The notes below the pieces were generated by a model. The model saw only the letters and a program-made list of their open reading frames with translations, ran no database searches and was not told the origin of the DNA. Both the position numbers and the translations under genes were made by a program. DNA of 64,000 nucleotides from Paratinospora sagittata (taxonomy: Eukaryota; Streptophyta; Magnoliopsida; Ranunculales; Menispermaceae), in assembly GCA_035771175.1 (NCBI GenBank), contig CM069595.1:2645056-2709055 (forward strand). The letters run 5' to 3'. The first letter of the stretch is position 1; the number at the start of each line of letters is the position of its first letter. This document shows positions 13,949 through 25,502 of the stretch, in pieces.

Positions 13949-14304
13949 ATGTCTTCTAAATCTAGTATTTCTATATATTTGGACCACTTTTTCAAAATCT
14001 GAAAATATATCTTATATTAATATGATAATAAAGTAAAACTAAAGAAAAATGTAAACAAGTGAATGCTAATTATGTGCAGATCAGAATATAAAAAATCTCG
14101 TTGCATACAACATAAATCTAGATATCTCTTTACAAATATAACTTCTTACTTTTATTATTTTTTCTTATTAATAACATAATAACTGCATGTATTTTATGTA
14201 CCGTCTCATTGATTAGAAAATAAAACTCTATGATTAATAATTCATGAGCTTCTTTTTTTCTTTTTTTTCTTTTTTTAAGGCTAATTTTTAGCCTAATAGA
14301 ACAT

Positions 14305-15013
<709 letters not shown>

Positions 15014-16600
15014 GTAATGGAGCGGTTGCGATTTACTTCGTTGTGTCTTCCGGGATCGAGATGAGCCTTGGAGGTTTTTGAAGTGGATTTTTCTTGTTTT
15101 ACCTTTTTTTTTTTAAGAAAGTAAACATTCAATTTTGCTTGGATCGTCCTCTTTTATTGAAGTGGGATTTTAATTAGGATCTTGTGTTTCTGAGACAGAT
15201 GGAGATTATTAGAAGTATTTTGTTTTGAACTTGCATATATATGTCTCTGTTTACAGGTTTTATGGATTATTATTATTATTATTGCTTTAAATTATTGGTG
15301 GTATGATGCTTTTGCTGTGAATATATAGTCATGAGTTCGAGACTGTCGAAAACTTACGTTTGTAAGATGTTTGCTAAATGTTTCTATCGTAGATAGTGTA
15401 CACAGCCTCATATTTTAGGTTTTAGGCTTCGTTGTGGAGGTTTTTTCTCTTAAGGTGGAACTTGTCTGCAATCAAATTATGGGATTGTAAGTAGTTGATA
15501 AGTGCAGATGAAGTTGAACCTTTGTTAAACTTGGGTATTTATTCATCTTGAAGAGTTAAGTTGGAGTATCTTATGTTAGAAAAATTAGGGGTCTGTTCTT
15601 AATTTGTGGTTTATATATTGAAAACTTCATCTTCGGTAAATGGTGAACAAAATGCCTCATCATTCGAAATTCATCAATCATGTGGGATGACGGCCTTTGA
15701 AGCCCTTCCCATGCTTACCAGGTTTTTTCATTGCTATACTGAGTTGTGTTTTCTTTTTATGGTGTCTTAGTAAGCATTAAGTGGTTCATATAGGTTCACC
15801 ACTGAGTATGTCTATGAAGTCTTTGATGGAAATTGGCATTATGCATTTGTCTATTCTTTCTCTTGGCTTTGTACTATTGTAAATTCTGAAAGCAAGGGGA
15901 TTTAGAAATGTCCATTGACATGTCTTGATTCATGGTGGTGTGATCTGCATTATGGGCAGTTAATGATTGTCATGAAGTGTGTCAATAGAATTAAGTTTAT
16001 AGTTGCAGTGATCTTGGGCTGAGAGAATGTGAAGAAGTTATGTCGAGAGTTGTATTTATCATGAAGGAAAAGATGAATTTAGCATTTAAGAAAGGTAATT
16101 TATGAGCCTTGTGCATCAGTACTAAATTGTTTAGTCATGGAACACTCTGTTAAGCTCTTGGATTCTATTATATGATGAAGTGGAAAGGCTTTTTTCATTA
16201 TTTGTAGGATCATAGGATTAATGTAGAAGTTATAATCTGTAGATATGTGGAGCACTGTATTTTTATCTTTTCCCTTATCATATGAAATTCTTCTTTATAT
16301 TTTCTAAAGTTCAATGTTGAGTAAATAATTGGATGGCAAGGCTGCCGTTGTCTTTTAAATTCAGTTTCTCCATTTAGCAATCCTTTGATATTTTATGACA
16401 GGGTATTAACTCATGAGCTTATTTTCCTATAAGAAATGTAGAATAGTCATCCTTACTGTGCGTGCTTGAACTGATTCTGGACTAACCTTTTGATCCTACT
16501 CAATGCCTATAGAGAATTTAGTTAGATTGTAGTGTTTAATGGTATTGATATTAAAAATTTGTTAGTCATTGGGTACAGGGGTGTCTTTTGCATGACCCGA
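15014..16600. other. 3' UTR of RPS27a and gene-free spacer
   Basis: The 3' UTR probably ends within the first few hundred bases. The rest shows no coding frame with family resemblance, no RNA gene and no clear repeat. Confidence 0.5.
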
Positions 16601-16875
16601 TTAAATTGGGTTTGGGAAAATTTGACCCTATTTACCCGACCTGACCTGATTTTGAACTCCTCTTCTTTTCTCTCTCTATCTCTTCTCCGTGACATCCTGT
16701 ACCCCCTATTTCTCGTCTCTCTCTCTCTCTGCAATTCTCTTTCTTTCTAGTCCATCTCTTTATCTGTAACTCCCCACCCCCACCCCCCTCTTCTTATCTC
16801 TTCCCCGTGACATCCTGTCCCCCCTATTTCTCATCTCTCTTTTCTTCTTCTATCTCTCTCTGCATCTCTTTTTGC

Positions 16876-16912
<37 letters not shown>

Positions 16913-17112
16913 TCTCTTTCTTTCTCGTCCATCTCTCTCTTCTCTTCTTTTCTCTTTCTCTGCAACTCCCAACGAACCCCCACCCCCCTCCCCCTTCCCC
17001 CTTCCCCCTTCCCCCTTCCCCCCTCTTTTCTTTTCTCTCTCAAACCTAAAGTAATGCCACCCCTTCCCCCCTCTTTTCTTTTCTCTCTCAAACCTAAAGT
17101 AATGCCACCCCG
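16600..17112. repeat. Polypyrimidine block with nested tandem repeats
   Basis: Plus-strand CT-rich DNA containing a (CT)n run (~16879-16909). A ~119-bp repeat is marked by GTGACATCCTG near 16690 and 16808, and a second long repeat by GCAATTCTCTTTCTTTCT near 16731 and 16907. A 7-mer CCCCCTT array lies at ~16988-17015, and a near-exact 48-bp direct duplication at 17016-17063 and 17064-17111. ORFs across it are low-complexity artefacts. Confidence 0.85.
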
Positions 17113-17762
17113 TTTTCATTTTCTTTGCTTCTCTCATTCTCCCAACCCTCGAGTTGGGCCCTCTTTTAACTCAAGGTCCGTGGGTGTTTGGGTCAAAACA
17201 TGACCCGCCACCCCAAAATCTTGGCTAAGCCTTGCTTTTGTAAACTCTATTTGGCCTCTACTAGTACTTTAAAATGATTCTCTACTTGTATGTAGTCTTG
17301 TAGTGGAGGTTTGAGCTGTTAAAATTCACTTCTTTTTGTGGAAGTTATACTTATTACTCAACTCAACTAATTATTAATATCATGGGGTTTAGCTGTATAG
17401 TTTACTTGTAGATGGTATACTTCTATTAGAGGTAGTAATATTAAAAATATTATTTTAGTACTTTCACTTTTAGTTAAAAAAAATGCCATACTTTTATTAC
17501 AATCCGAGGAACCAAAAAATTATTGGAAGGAATAATCAAGTTTAAAATGATTATTTTTTAAAAAATTTGTGTTCTATGATTGATATAAAATTACTGTTTG
17601 ATTTTATTTAAATCACGTATTGAACCAAATGCAGCCTTTCGCATTTCATTTAGCATTGTTGATCCTGAGAATCTCATAAATGTACAAATATATATATAAT
17701 TAGGCCTACATACAACTACAAGGTTGGTCCAATTTTTAATATAAAAATTTTAAATCAATACC

Positions 17763-20191
17763 CTATACTGACCCAACATATACATTGGGGAACAACCTTG
17801 GAAAAATGAAAATCTTGGCTTTCAGAACGAGAACAAAGAAGCCATAGCAAGGAAGGTGAATAAGACAGACGACCAAATACCTGTTAGATGAATACAATCA
17901 GTCAGAATGTGCAGTTCAGTGAGATGGTAAATGGAGGAGAAGGGATATAATACATTTACCATATGGGTGCCCATGGAGTAGAGAGCTCTAGGAATGCATA
18001 AGGCCACCTAGAGGAAACCACAGGAATGAACACAAATGTGAGTATTATTTGGCAAGGACCAAATTAAAACTCAGTACTTAGAAGAGTTCAGATGCTTACC
18101 ATGAAAAACCGCAGGCATGTAAGATCCATTGAAAAGCAGTGTAGAGGAAGCTCCAAAACACAAAATATGCCAGTCGAAACCAAGGGAATTGCTGAACAAA
18201 AAACAGAAACTTAAGGAAACAGGAAAATAAAAACAAAATGTAGTTAACTGAGGTACACTTGGTAGAGCAGGAGGTGTGAATGCTTTGAGTCACTAAGGTT
18301 GCGTTTGGTTTGTGATTTAGATTCATTTTTCTGTATTGAAAATTTTGAAAACACGAAAAATGTGTTTAATTTGTTGAATTTGAAAACAATTTTCTGAGAT
18401 TTTATCCAAAAACATGTTTTTAGAAAACGATAAAAGGTCGTTTTTTGAATTTTTACTTTTTGGGTTGTATTCCAATTTTTGGATCATGAACCACTACATA
18501 AGCAATCAATCAGTCATTATATATTTTGCAGTATGTTGTACTCACAAGGTTGTTGAGAGCAGCATCTAGGAGAAGAAACACGGCATTAAGACTATGCATG
18601 CCTGCCATTATCTGGAAACAAGTAATTCCCACCATATCAGATACAACTAAGTACAGAGCATGAGGCATCTAACCATTAGAAGAAGAAGAAGAGGCAGAAT
18701 ACTAACAGGGTTCAGACGAAATTTGCCATCTGACTGGAATGGGAGTAAAAGACACCAGAAGACGATATCTGTCAGCATCGATGCACCTGCTGAAGTCTGG
18801 ACAAATGATAGAATCAGATTGAGATCATCAAATTGAAGCTAAAATTAAAAGAAACGAAACGGTTTAAAGGGGAACCAGAAGTTTGAACAGAGTTACCTGA
18901 TATATAGCTTGCATCAGATACCCCCAAAACCCAGCTTCCATCTGTTGTTGATGATTGAATTGTAATGTGATAGTACCACCAAGCTTGTTTGCTCTTGAAG
19001 TCAAATTAGTTTTAGGTTCTGTTTCTTCCAAATTCTCTTTCAAGAAGCCATCTGTTTCCTCCTCTGTGGCTACACTCGTCTTTGAATACTTCCAACATCC
19101 ATGAGCAGATATAATGGTGGCAAGCTACAGTAAGATAAATGTGCATATCAAGACCTAATAAAAGATGAAAGCAGCTCCATTCTTTTCCATTCAAAAGAAT
19201 AAATGTTGCATAAGCTTGTTTAAAATCAGGATGACGAAGAAGATTTAGTCTTGAAAATACCGCAAAATAGACGACGACCAGTGTAAAGGTCCACCTGTAA
19301 AATGAAAGAATGAGCTTAGAAGCCATTTTGATCATTTGATTAAAATGATCAAATAAATGTAGATTTTCTCAACAAAAAAAAAAGGGGGGGAAGATTTTAT
19401 GCAAACAAAAGAACACATTCAATTGAACTTATATTTAGGTCAGGAAATAAAAAAATCAAAAGGAACATGCATTTCATGATTACCTTGAGAGATAAATGAA
19501 AATAGCAAAAAAGGAAGATTTTCTAATTAAACAAGGGGTGCGGACTGATAGGCTCATCAGCATTTCTCTTTGGTTGTTGAACATAGTAAAATTTATATGC
19601 AATTGAATCTATTACAGAACAAGGACCTGTAGCTTCTATGGTCTGAAGCCCTTTTTCAGATTAAACCATCCCAAGCAGCATTGATGAACTATAACAGATA
19701 TCCCTTGCATCAATTAGCATTTCTCCTTGGTTGTTGAAAACAGTAAAGTTCTTGAGATGACTCTCGTTACCAGAAATAAACAAACTCTTATAAAATTGAG
19801 AAAAAAGGAAGTGAAAACACACAGGTATCATGAGATTACTAGTTTACCATCACATATTCATGAACTTCACAATCCATGCCCTAATTAAGAGAAATTAGAA
19901 GACTCCAAAGTGTTTTAATTGGTCTTACTGAGTGTAAAAGTAGAAGGACCAAGCTCCATCTCTCGCAACGACCTGAGACAGCATCCAGGACATGAACACG
20001 AACACTAGAGCTCTGTAAATCAGGAGCCAAATCGGATTGAGGCCTCTCCAGCATGGAATCCAAAGATCAAAAGCGTTCAGTGGAGCTCTCTGTATTCTGC
20101 AAATCAGAGTTGCAGCTACGACTGTCGGAATCACGAGGATCAGAGCACATACCTGCACTTGCCATTGTAGCCAGTAATCCGAACTCGACAT
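17763..20191 (-). CDS. Plant multi-pass transmembrane protein of unknown function (At1g10660/At1g70505-like)
   Basis: Eight minus-strand exons: 19929-20191, 19261-19294, 18897-19124, 18707-18796, 18546-18611, 18100-18191, 17960-18007 and 17763-17880. They give 312 residues with all joins in phase. About six hydrophobic segments are visible, near residues 11-31, 56-74, 89-107, 171-190, 205-250 and 275-295. They are separated by a polar acidic loop around residues 110-150. Conserved-looking aromatic blocks include FPWFRLAYFVFWS and HACGFSWWPY. The overall layout matches an uncharacterised plant membrane-protein family, possibly distantly related to rolling-stone/AIG1 proteins. Exon 2 is only 34 nt. 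The first intron (19295-19928) carries a short diverged duplication. The start is the first ATG before TM1; an upstream in-frame ATG would add ~25 residues. No reaction is known. Confidence 0.85.
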
Positions 20192-20950
20192 CTGAGACGA
20201 AACGAGAACCCTAAATTCACAGGAATTCCAATTGAATTGCTGGAGAAGAGGATGCCAAGATTTCAACGACCGAAAGGACTCTTAAGAAAATCCAACCAAA
20301 GAAAAAATAAATAAACATAGTGATTTATTATTTATCTGTTTTTCTATTGGAAAAAAAAAAAAAAAGTATTAATGAAGCCACCAACCACATTTGTAGTGGT
20401 GCTTTAATGTTCCAATATATGGAAGTGGTTGGTTGATTAATAATAAATATCCGATCTTACTTGACCTATGCTTAAAATCACATCAATATATTCAAATAGA
20501 GCAATAAAAAAAAAAGATAAAACATAATTTGATTTATCAAGGATTGTAAATTATTAATTTTTTTCAATTTTTTTTTCAATTTTTATATTGGGCTTATTTG
20601 GTATTGTTTTTGCTTATAGCTCATAGCTTTTATGAAAGTGCTTAAAAAAATTATTGATAATGTGTTGGACAACTTTATTTAAAAAGTACATTTGATAGTT
20701 ATTTTAGTAATCAAAATATATTTTTTGATTTAAAAAGTAAACAGATGGGCCAAACTCAGTTTTTGTTTATAAAAAATGAAAAAAAAAAGTGTTTCTGTCG
20801 CAATAACAGAAACATTTTTCGTATATAATCATTTATGTCTAAAATTATGTCAAGAGCATTTTTTCGTATTTGTGTATATCTATATGTTAAATGCTGCAAT
20901 TTGAAAACCAATAAATTCCCTTAAATCAACATGAAAAAACTTAATATATA
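20192..20950. other. Upstream region of the membrane-protein gene
   Basis: AT-rich DNA with A/T homopolymers. It should contain the promoter of the minus-strand gene ending at 20191. No specific element was identified. Confidence 0.4.
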
Positions 20951-20954
20951 AGTA

Positions 20955-21475
20955 GATAAGTTGGAGTAGCCAAGTACATGTGGCTTTTTTTGTTAATCTA
21001 AGGGACTCATACATTCAAGTACATTTTTGGAGTCATGAGAAAATTCTTGCCTTAGGTGGACGCTAAAAGTTCACTCATTAAGGTGCTCAAACTTTCAAGT
21101 TCTTTAGATCAACATGCATGGAGCAACCCGATACACATGGATCCATGTTAAGTCAAGGGAATCAAATGTTCGAGGACACCAACCGAGTATACATTGGGGG
21201 ACTGTAGAGAATTTCCCTTACGTGAACATTGATATATAAAGAAACTCAAAGATTACTCTCGAGAAGCATACTCGAATACCGAAGTTTGTTTGATCAATAT
21301 GGAGAAGCTTATAAATGCATGTTCAGATCTACTGGGGCAGCCGAGTACACATGGCTTTTCTGTTAATTCAAAGGATTCAAACAATCGAGTACACCCCGCC
21401 ACCAAGTACACTTTTGGAGTCCCCGAGAGAATTTTTTCCTTAGATGGATATTAGGTTAGGAATTCAAGAATTCAC
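20955..21475. repeat. Diverged direct repeat pair, ~370 bp apart, unknown family
   Basis: The segment from ~20968 (GTAGCCAAGTACATGTGGCT) resembles the segment from ~21338 (GCAGCCGAGTACACATGGCT). Both continue through a GTTAAT, a TTTTGGAGTC and a GAGA(A)ATT block to a TTAG(G/A)TGGA block. The motif CGAGTAC recurs between them. It is probably a decayed retroelement or tandem repeat. Confidence 0.5.
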
Positions 21476-22189
21476 TCTCTGATGTGTAGGTACCACCCTA
21501 TATTGAAAGCAATCTTCCATCACTTTCATGAGGTTAGACTTCAAAATATCCCAAGAGTGTTAATAAAAACTATAGACTTTCATGAGGTTAGACTTTCTTC
21601 TATTCTTAACTAGTAAGAACTCAGGCCTCCCATAGGTTGGGTTGGTTCGAATTTTAACTTAATACTAGTCCAAGCCAATTAAGAAAAATGACTTTGTATT
21701 AGCTTAGGTTGGGTAGTCTAGTTGATTTTCTCAACCTTTGAATCTCTAGATGATCTCTTCGTTATTGTTATGTTTTTGGGTGATTCATATTGGTATGTAT
21801 AGTTAAATTTTAAAAGTATAATTGCACTTTTTTTTTACTTAGAATAATATTATCCATGTATATCTTATAATTGGCATAAATACAGTAGATCCCTGACTTA
21901 ACTTATGGCCCACACATGGTGTCTGAATTTGGTTCATCTCAATCCTCATACATAATTTATCTATTTACCTTTTTAGTAGGTTTATTGTTTGATTTACTTA
22001 GGCTAGATGTTCTTTTTCTTTCTTTTTTTTTTTTTTAATCTTCCTTCAGAAAGTTTTCCTAATTTTGTCCTATGGTCACATCATATGTTTTGTGCTAAAC
22101 TTGAATTGACATCTTTATTACAATCATCTCATCCACAATCAAACAAAGAGTAATGCCACATTAATATTTAAATTACAATATTAAACTAA

Positions 22190-22372
22190 GTTTTTTTTTT
22201 TTTTGAGATCAACGAGTACAATTTACGTTCTTACTTATCCCTTTGAGGTAGGTCAACACCATGATAGGTGAATGAGTTCCGTCATTACGTGAATCAAACT
22301 CATCCCAACCTCCGGGGTGGGAGCGCTTGCTCCCGACCACCAACCCACCGTCGGTTATCTTAAGCTCAGTTC
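22190..22372 (-). mobile_element. Probable SINE, minus strand, with A tail
   Basis: On the minus strand the block begins GGTGGGTTGGTGGTCGGGAG (A-box-like). It has a B-box-like GAGTTTGATTCACG about 55 bp later and ends in an oligo-A tail (T run at 22190-22205 on plus). The length (~180 bp) and order fit a plant tRNA-derived SINE. Confidence 0.55.
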
Positions 22373-22375
22373 ATC

Positions 22376-22377
<2 letters not shown>

Positions 22378-22409
<32 letters not shown>
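22378..22409. repeat. (TA)n microsatellite
   Basis: About 15 TA units directly next to the SINE 5' side. Confidence 0.9.
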
Positions 22410-22412
<3 letters not shown>

Positions 22413-23133
22413 TTATTTATATTCCATTAATAATAAATTTGCACCCCCCATTCTAATTTTAAAGGCTTCTCACCTCATTTACAAGCATAAGAGTTTAAAG
22501 ACAAAATACATCAATATAGGATAAAATCAAGACTAGAACTAGGAAAACCGAGGACCAACCATTGACATATAGTACCTAAGAACTCATTAAATTTCAGGAC
22601 TAACCCCCTTATACAAACTAGTGCATATTTTGATCTTGTATCCTTAATTTATCTCGTCCTGCAGCATCGTTGTGTCCTGCAATTCCATGAGCACCCAAGA
22701 TTAAATCATATTATAATCATTACACTTTGGTTGGCACATTATTTAATATGATTGATTGGAAATAAATTTAAAGAGAAAGTGAAAACAGGAGATAAAACTT
22801 TATAAAATTTACATCAATAGCAGGGAGAAAATAAATATATACCAACTAATCTAAGTTTTAAAAAAAAAACAATTTAAAATTTGAGACAGCGAGTCGACAA
22901 GATCGAGTGATTTCAGAAGATCAGAAATTAAGAACATTGAAAACTGTACGGTACAGAGTACAGATTACAAGAACAGAGCACATGCATGCAGCTGGTAATA
23001 AGGTCTGAAAACTCAAAACAGATTTTATCGATTCTATAATGTAATTTAACACTCAAAAACCGATCTAAAAACCATTAATCCACACAAGCAAGCTATAGAT
23101 TAGATAATCTATCTACCAGTATCATTGATCAGT
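22410..23133. other. 3' flank of the SDR gene
   Basis: AT-rich, with no coding region seen. It should include the 3' UTR of the minus-strand SDR gene. Confidence 0.4.
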
Positions 23134-23998
23134 CTAGAAGCAACGATTAACGACAGTGAATCCGCCATCAACAACCAGATTATGCCCACTAACGAAAGCA
23201 GATTCATCCGAAGCAAGAAACAGAGCAGCCTCTGCAATATGCTTCGCTTTCAACACAATTCCTTTCAAATTCGAGATTTCACAGTTCATCTCTTCTATGC
23301 CACTCGGTTCCAAATTTATCAAACCACAAGCCAGAGGCGTCGCAACTCCAAACGGCGATACGCAATTCACTCTAATCCCACATGCACCCAATTCACCGCA
23401 AACCGATCGAACCAAACCCACCAAAGCGTGCTTCGACGCAGTATAAGCAATCGGTCCGGCTCCACCTATCGAAGCAGCAACGCTAGCAGTACAAATTATG
23501 GACCCACGAATCTGTCTCGCGACCATGGCTCGAGCCGCGTGCTTCATGGTTGCAGCCACGCCGCGTAGGTTCACGGCCATGGTGTTATCGAAAGCGTCCA
23601 TGTCTAGTTCTAGAATACCTTTTGTTGAGCCCGAAATGCCTGCGTTACTGAAAAGTACGTCAAGAGAACCGTATTTCTCTATAGTGAAGGCTACTGTTTC
23701 TTCTACTTGCTTCTCGTCTCTCACGTCGCAGTGTTTGTAGATTGCTTTTTCTGGGGTTATCGATGCTGCGACTTGTTGTCCTAGTTCGTCTTGTACGTCT
23801 GCGATTACGACGAATGCCCCATTTTCGGCGAATAGTCTTGCTGTTGCTTCGCCGATACCGCTTGCTGCTCCTGTTACGATGGCTACCTTGCCTTCTAACC
23901 TGAAAAATGCAGCAGAAAAACTGAAGATTTTAATTGATTGAGCTTGGAAAATATTAAGTTTTTAGTGTGAATTAATTGGTTTACCTTGGCTTGGACAT
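23134..23998 (-). CDS. Short-chain dehydrogenase/reductase (classical SDR, plant SDR110C-type)
   Basis: Two minus-strand exons, a 14-nt first exon 23985-23998 (MSKP plus two bases) and 23134-23899, give 259 residues. The cofactor motif TGAASGIG is at residues 14-21. Asp39 after the second strand favours NAD(H). The NAG motif is at 90-92 and the catalytic set is Asn115, Ser144, Tyr157 and Lys161 (YTASK). These classical SDRs oxidise or reduce alcohols and ketones in secondary or hormone metabolism. It looks closest to the short-chain dehydrogenase reductase 3b / secoisolariciresinol dehydrogenase / momilactone synthase group. The family and active site are clear; the substrate cannot be read from sequence. 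It has no transit peptide, so it is probably cytosolic. Confidence 0.95.
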
Positions 23999-25502
23999 TT
24001 CTGGGTTCTTCGATCTAGGAATTTTGATTTTGATTTTGATTTTCCAGTAAACGGGTTAGCTGATGAGTTCTTGGATCTGCTACTTCATGTATGTATAAGG
24101 GTACACTGATTGGAGAGCTGACAGGGATCGTGAATTTTGGTCACTAGGCTGTGGAGCTCGAGGTGGTGACGCGTGACGCGTGGTTCAACTATTCATTGGT
24201 CGGCGGCCCAATAAAATGTCACTTTAAAAGCTGCTTTGGTCGTCGTGATTGATAAAATTAAATGCACTTCAAACTTAAAAAATTTTAAAATAATATTTTG
24301 TTATTTTAAAATAACAATATATATTTTTTTATAAATTTTAAAAAATTATTTTCAAATTTTTAGCTGTCAGAAAGAATTTTTCATGTTTTTAAAATTTTAA
24401 AATTTTAAATATAAAAAATTATATTCGAATTATAAATCAAGCGTAATCTTTAAGAGTTTAACATTTTTTTTGCCTATAATAATTAGTTTCATATGTGATA
24501 TGGGATATATAATATGAAGCATTCTTTATGTAATTATAAGCAGCACTTAGAAAGATGAATTTAATAATAGATTTAAGAACTTGAAAAATTGGAGGTAAAT
24601 GGAAGAAAGGGGCACATGCATTGGCCTTGTAATAAGGTTTGACTTACATACTAAATCACCAACCTGTCAGGTGATGAAGTACCTTGCAGCAGCAAACCAA
24701 ATAATTAATGATGTTTAACTGTTTCTATTATCGAACTTGACTCTACTACGTTCTAGAAATTAATGTATGAGACATAAGGAATCAAGTATACAATTAAGCA
24801 TATAAGTGGTCTATTTTTCATGAATTAAGAATTGCGAATGATTGTATGTGTGATAGCATTGACTATACCAAAAATATCAATAAACCCAGTTTATTACAAT
24901 TGCTCCAAATACCCTTTTTTAACTTTTAGGGTTTATTTCTTAATTCAAAATGTCAAGTAGTAGATCTATTTCATCCAATAAGAGAATGGGCTGGACTTAT
25001 AAACTTATAATCATGGAACTAACCAGATCATTAGATTATAAGTTCATTTCATATCGACCAGATCGAAATAAGATTATGTACATTACAAAAAAGGGGTCCT
25101 TCAAATGTATGTAAACAGATATTATGTTTACATATGAATTCTCGTGTCGTTGCATTCCATTTAGTATTAGTAAAGAATAATAATGTCGCCCAAATGGGCT
25201 GATTTGGTGGGCTTCGGTGCTCTAAGTATCTTGTGGGCCTCATGCGTGGTGGATTGTTAGTGGAGCTTTGGATCGGGGAGTCCAGTCTCGTAAAGTCGTA
25301 ATTGCACCTCCAGGCCCAGTTAGCTCGTAAGTACAGCCCACCGTAAACAAGAATATTTTAGATCATCGATCGACAGAGAGAAAGAAAGAGAGAAGGACCC
25401 GAAGAAGAACGAGCGGCAGAGTTCAGGTTGAGACGTTAAAGTCGCGAGCGACGAAGAAGAAGAAGCTGTTCGCGAGACGTAGGCTGATTTCGAGAACACG
25501 AA
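23999..25502. other. Divergent intergenic region between the SDR and SWC5 genes
   Basis: Holds the promoters of the minus-strand SDR gene and the plus-strand SWC5 gene. A CCAAT motif lies near 24209. A purine-rich 5' UTR (GAGAGAAAGAAAGAGAGAAG at ~25375) precedes the SWC5 ATG. The central part is very AT-rich with no gene seen. Confidence 0.5.

Noticed and set aside
16807..17137. Several Ser/Leu- or Arg/Glu-rich ORFs
   Set aside because: Direct translations of the CT/GA repeats, with no family features.
18290..18480. MITE suggested by GCGTTTGGTTTGTG in intron 5 of the membrane-protein gene
   Set aside because: No matching inverted end or target duplication could be found.
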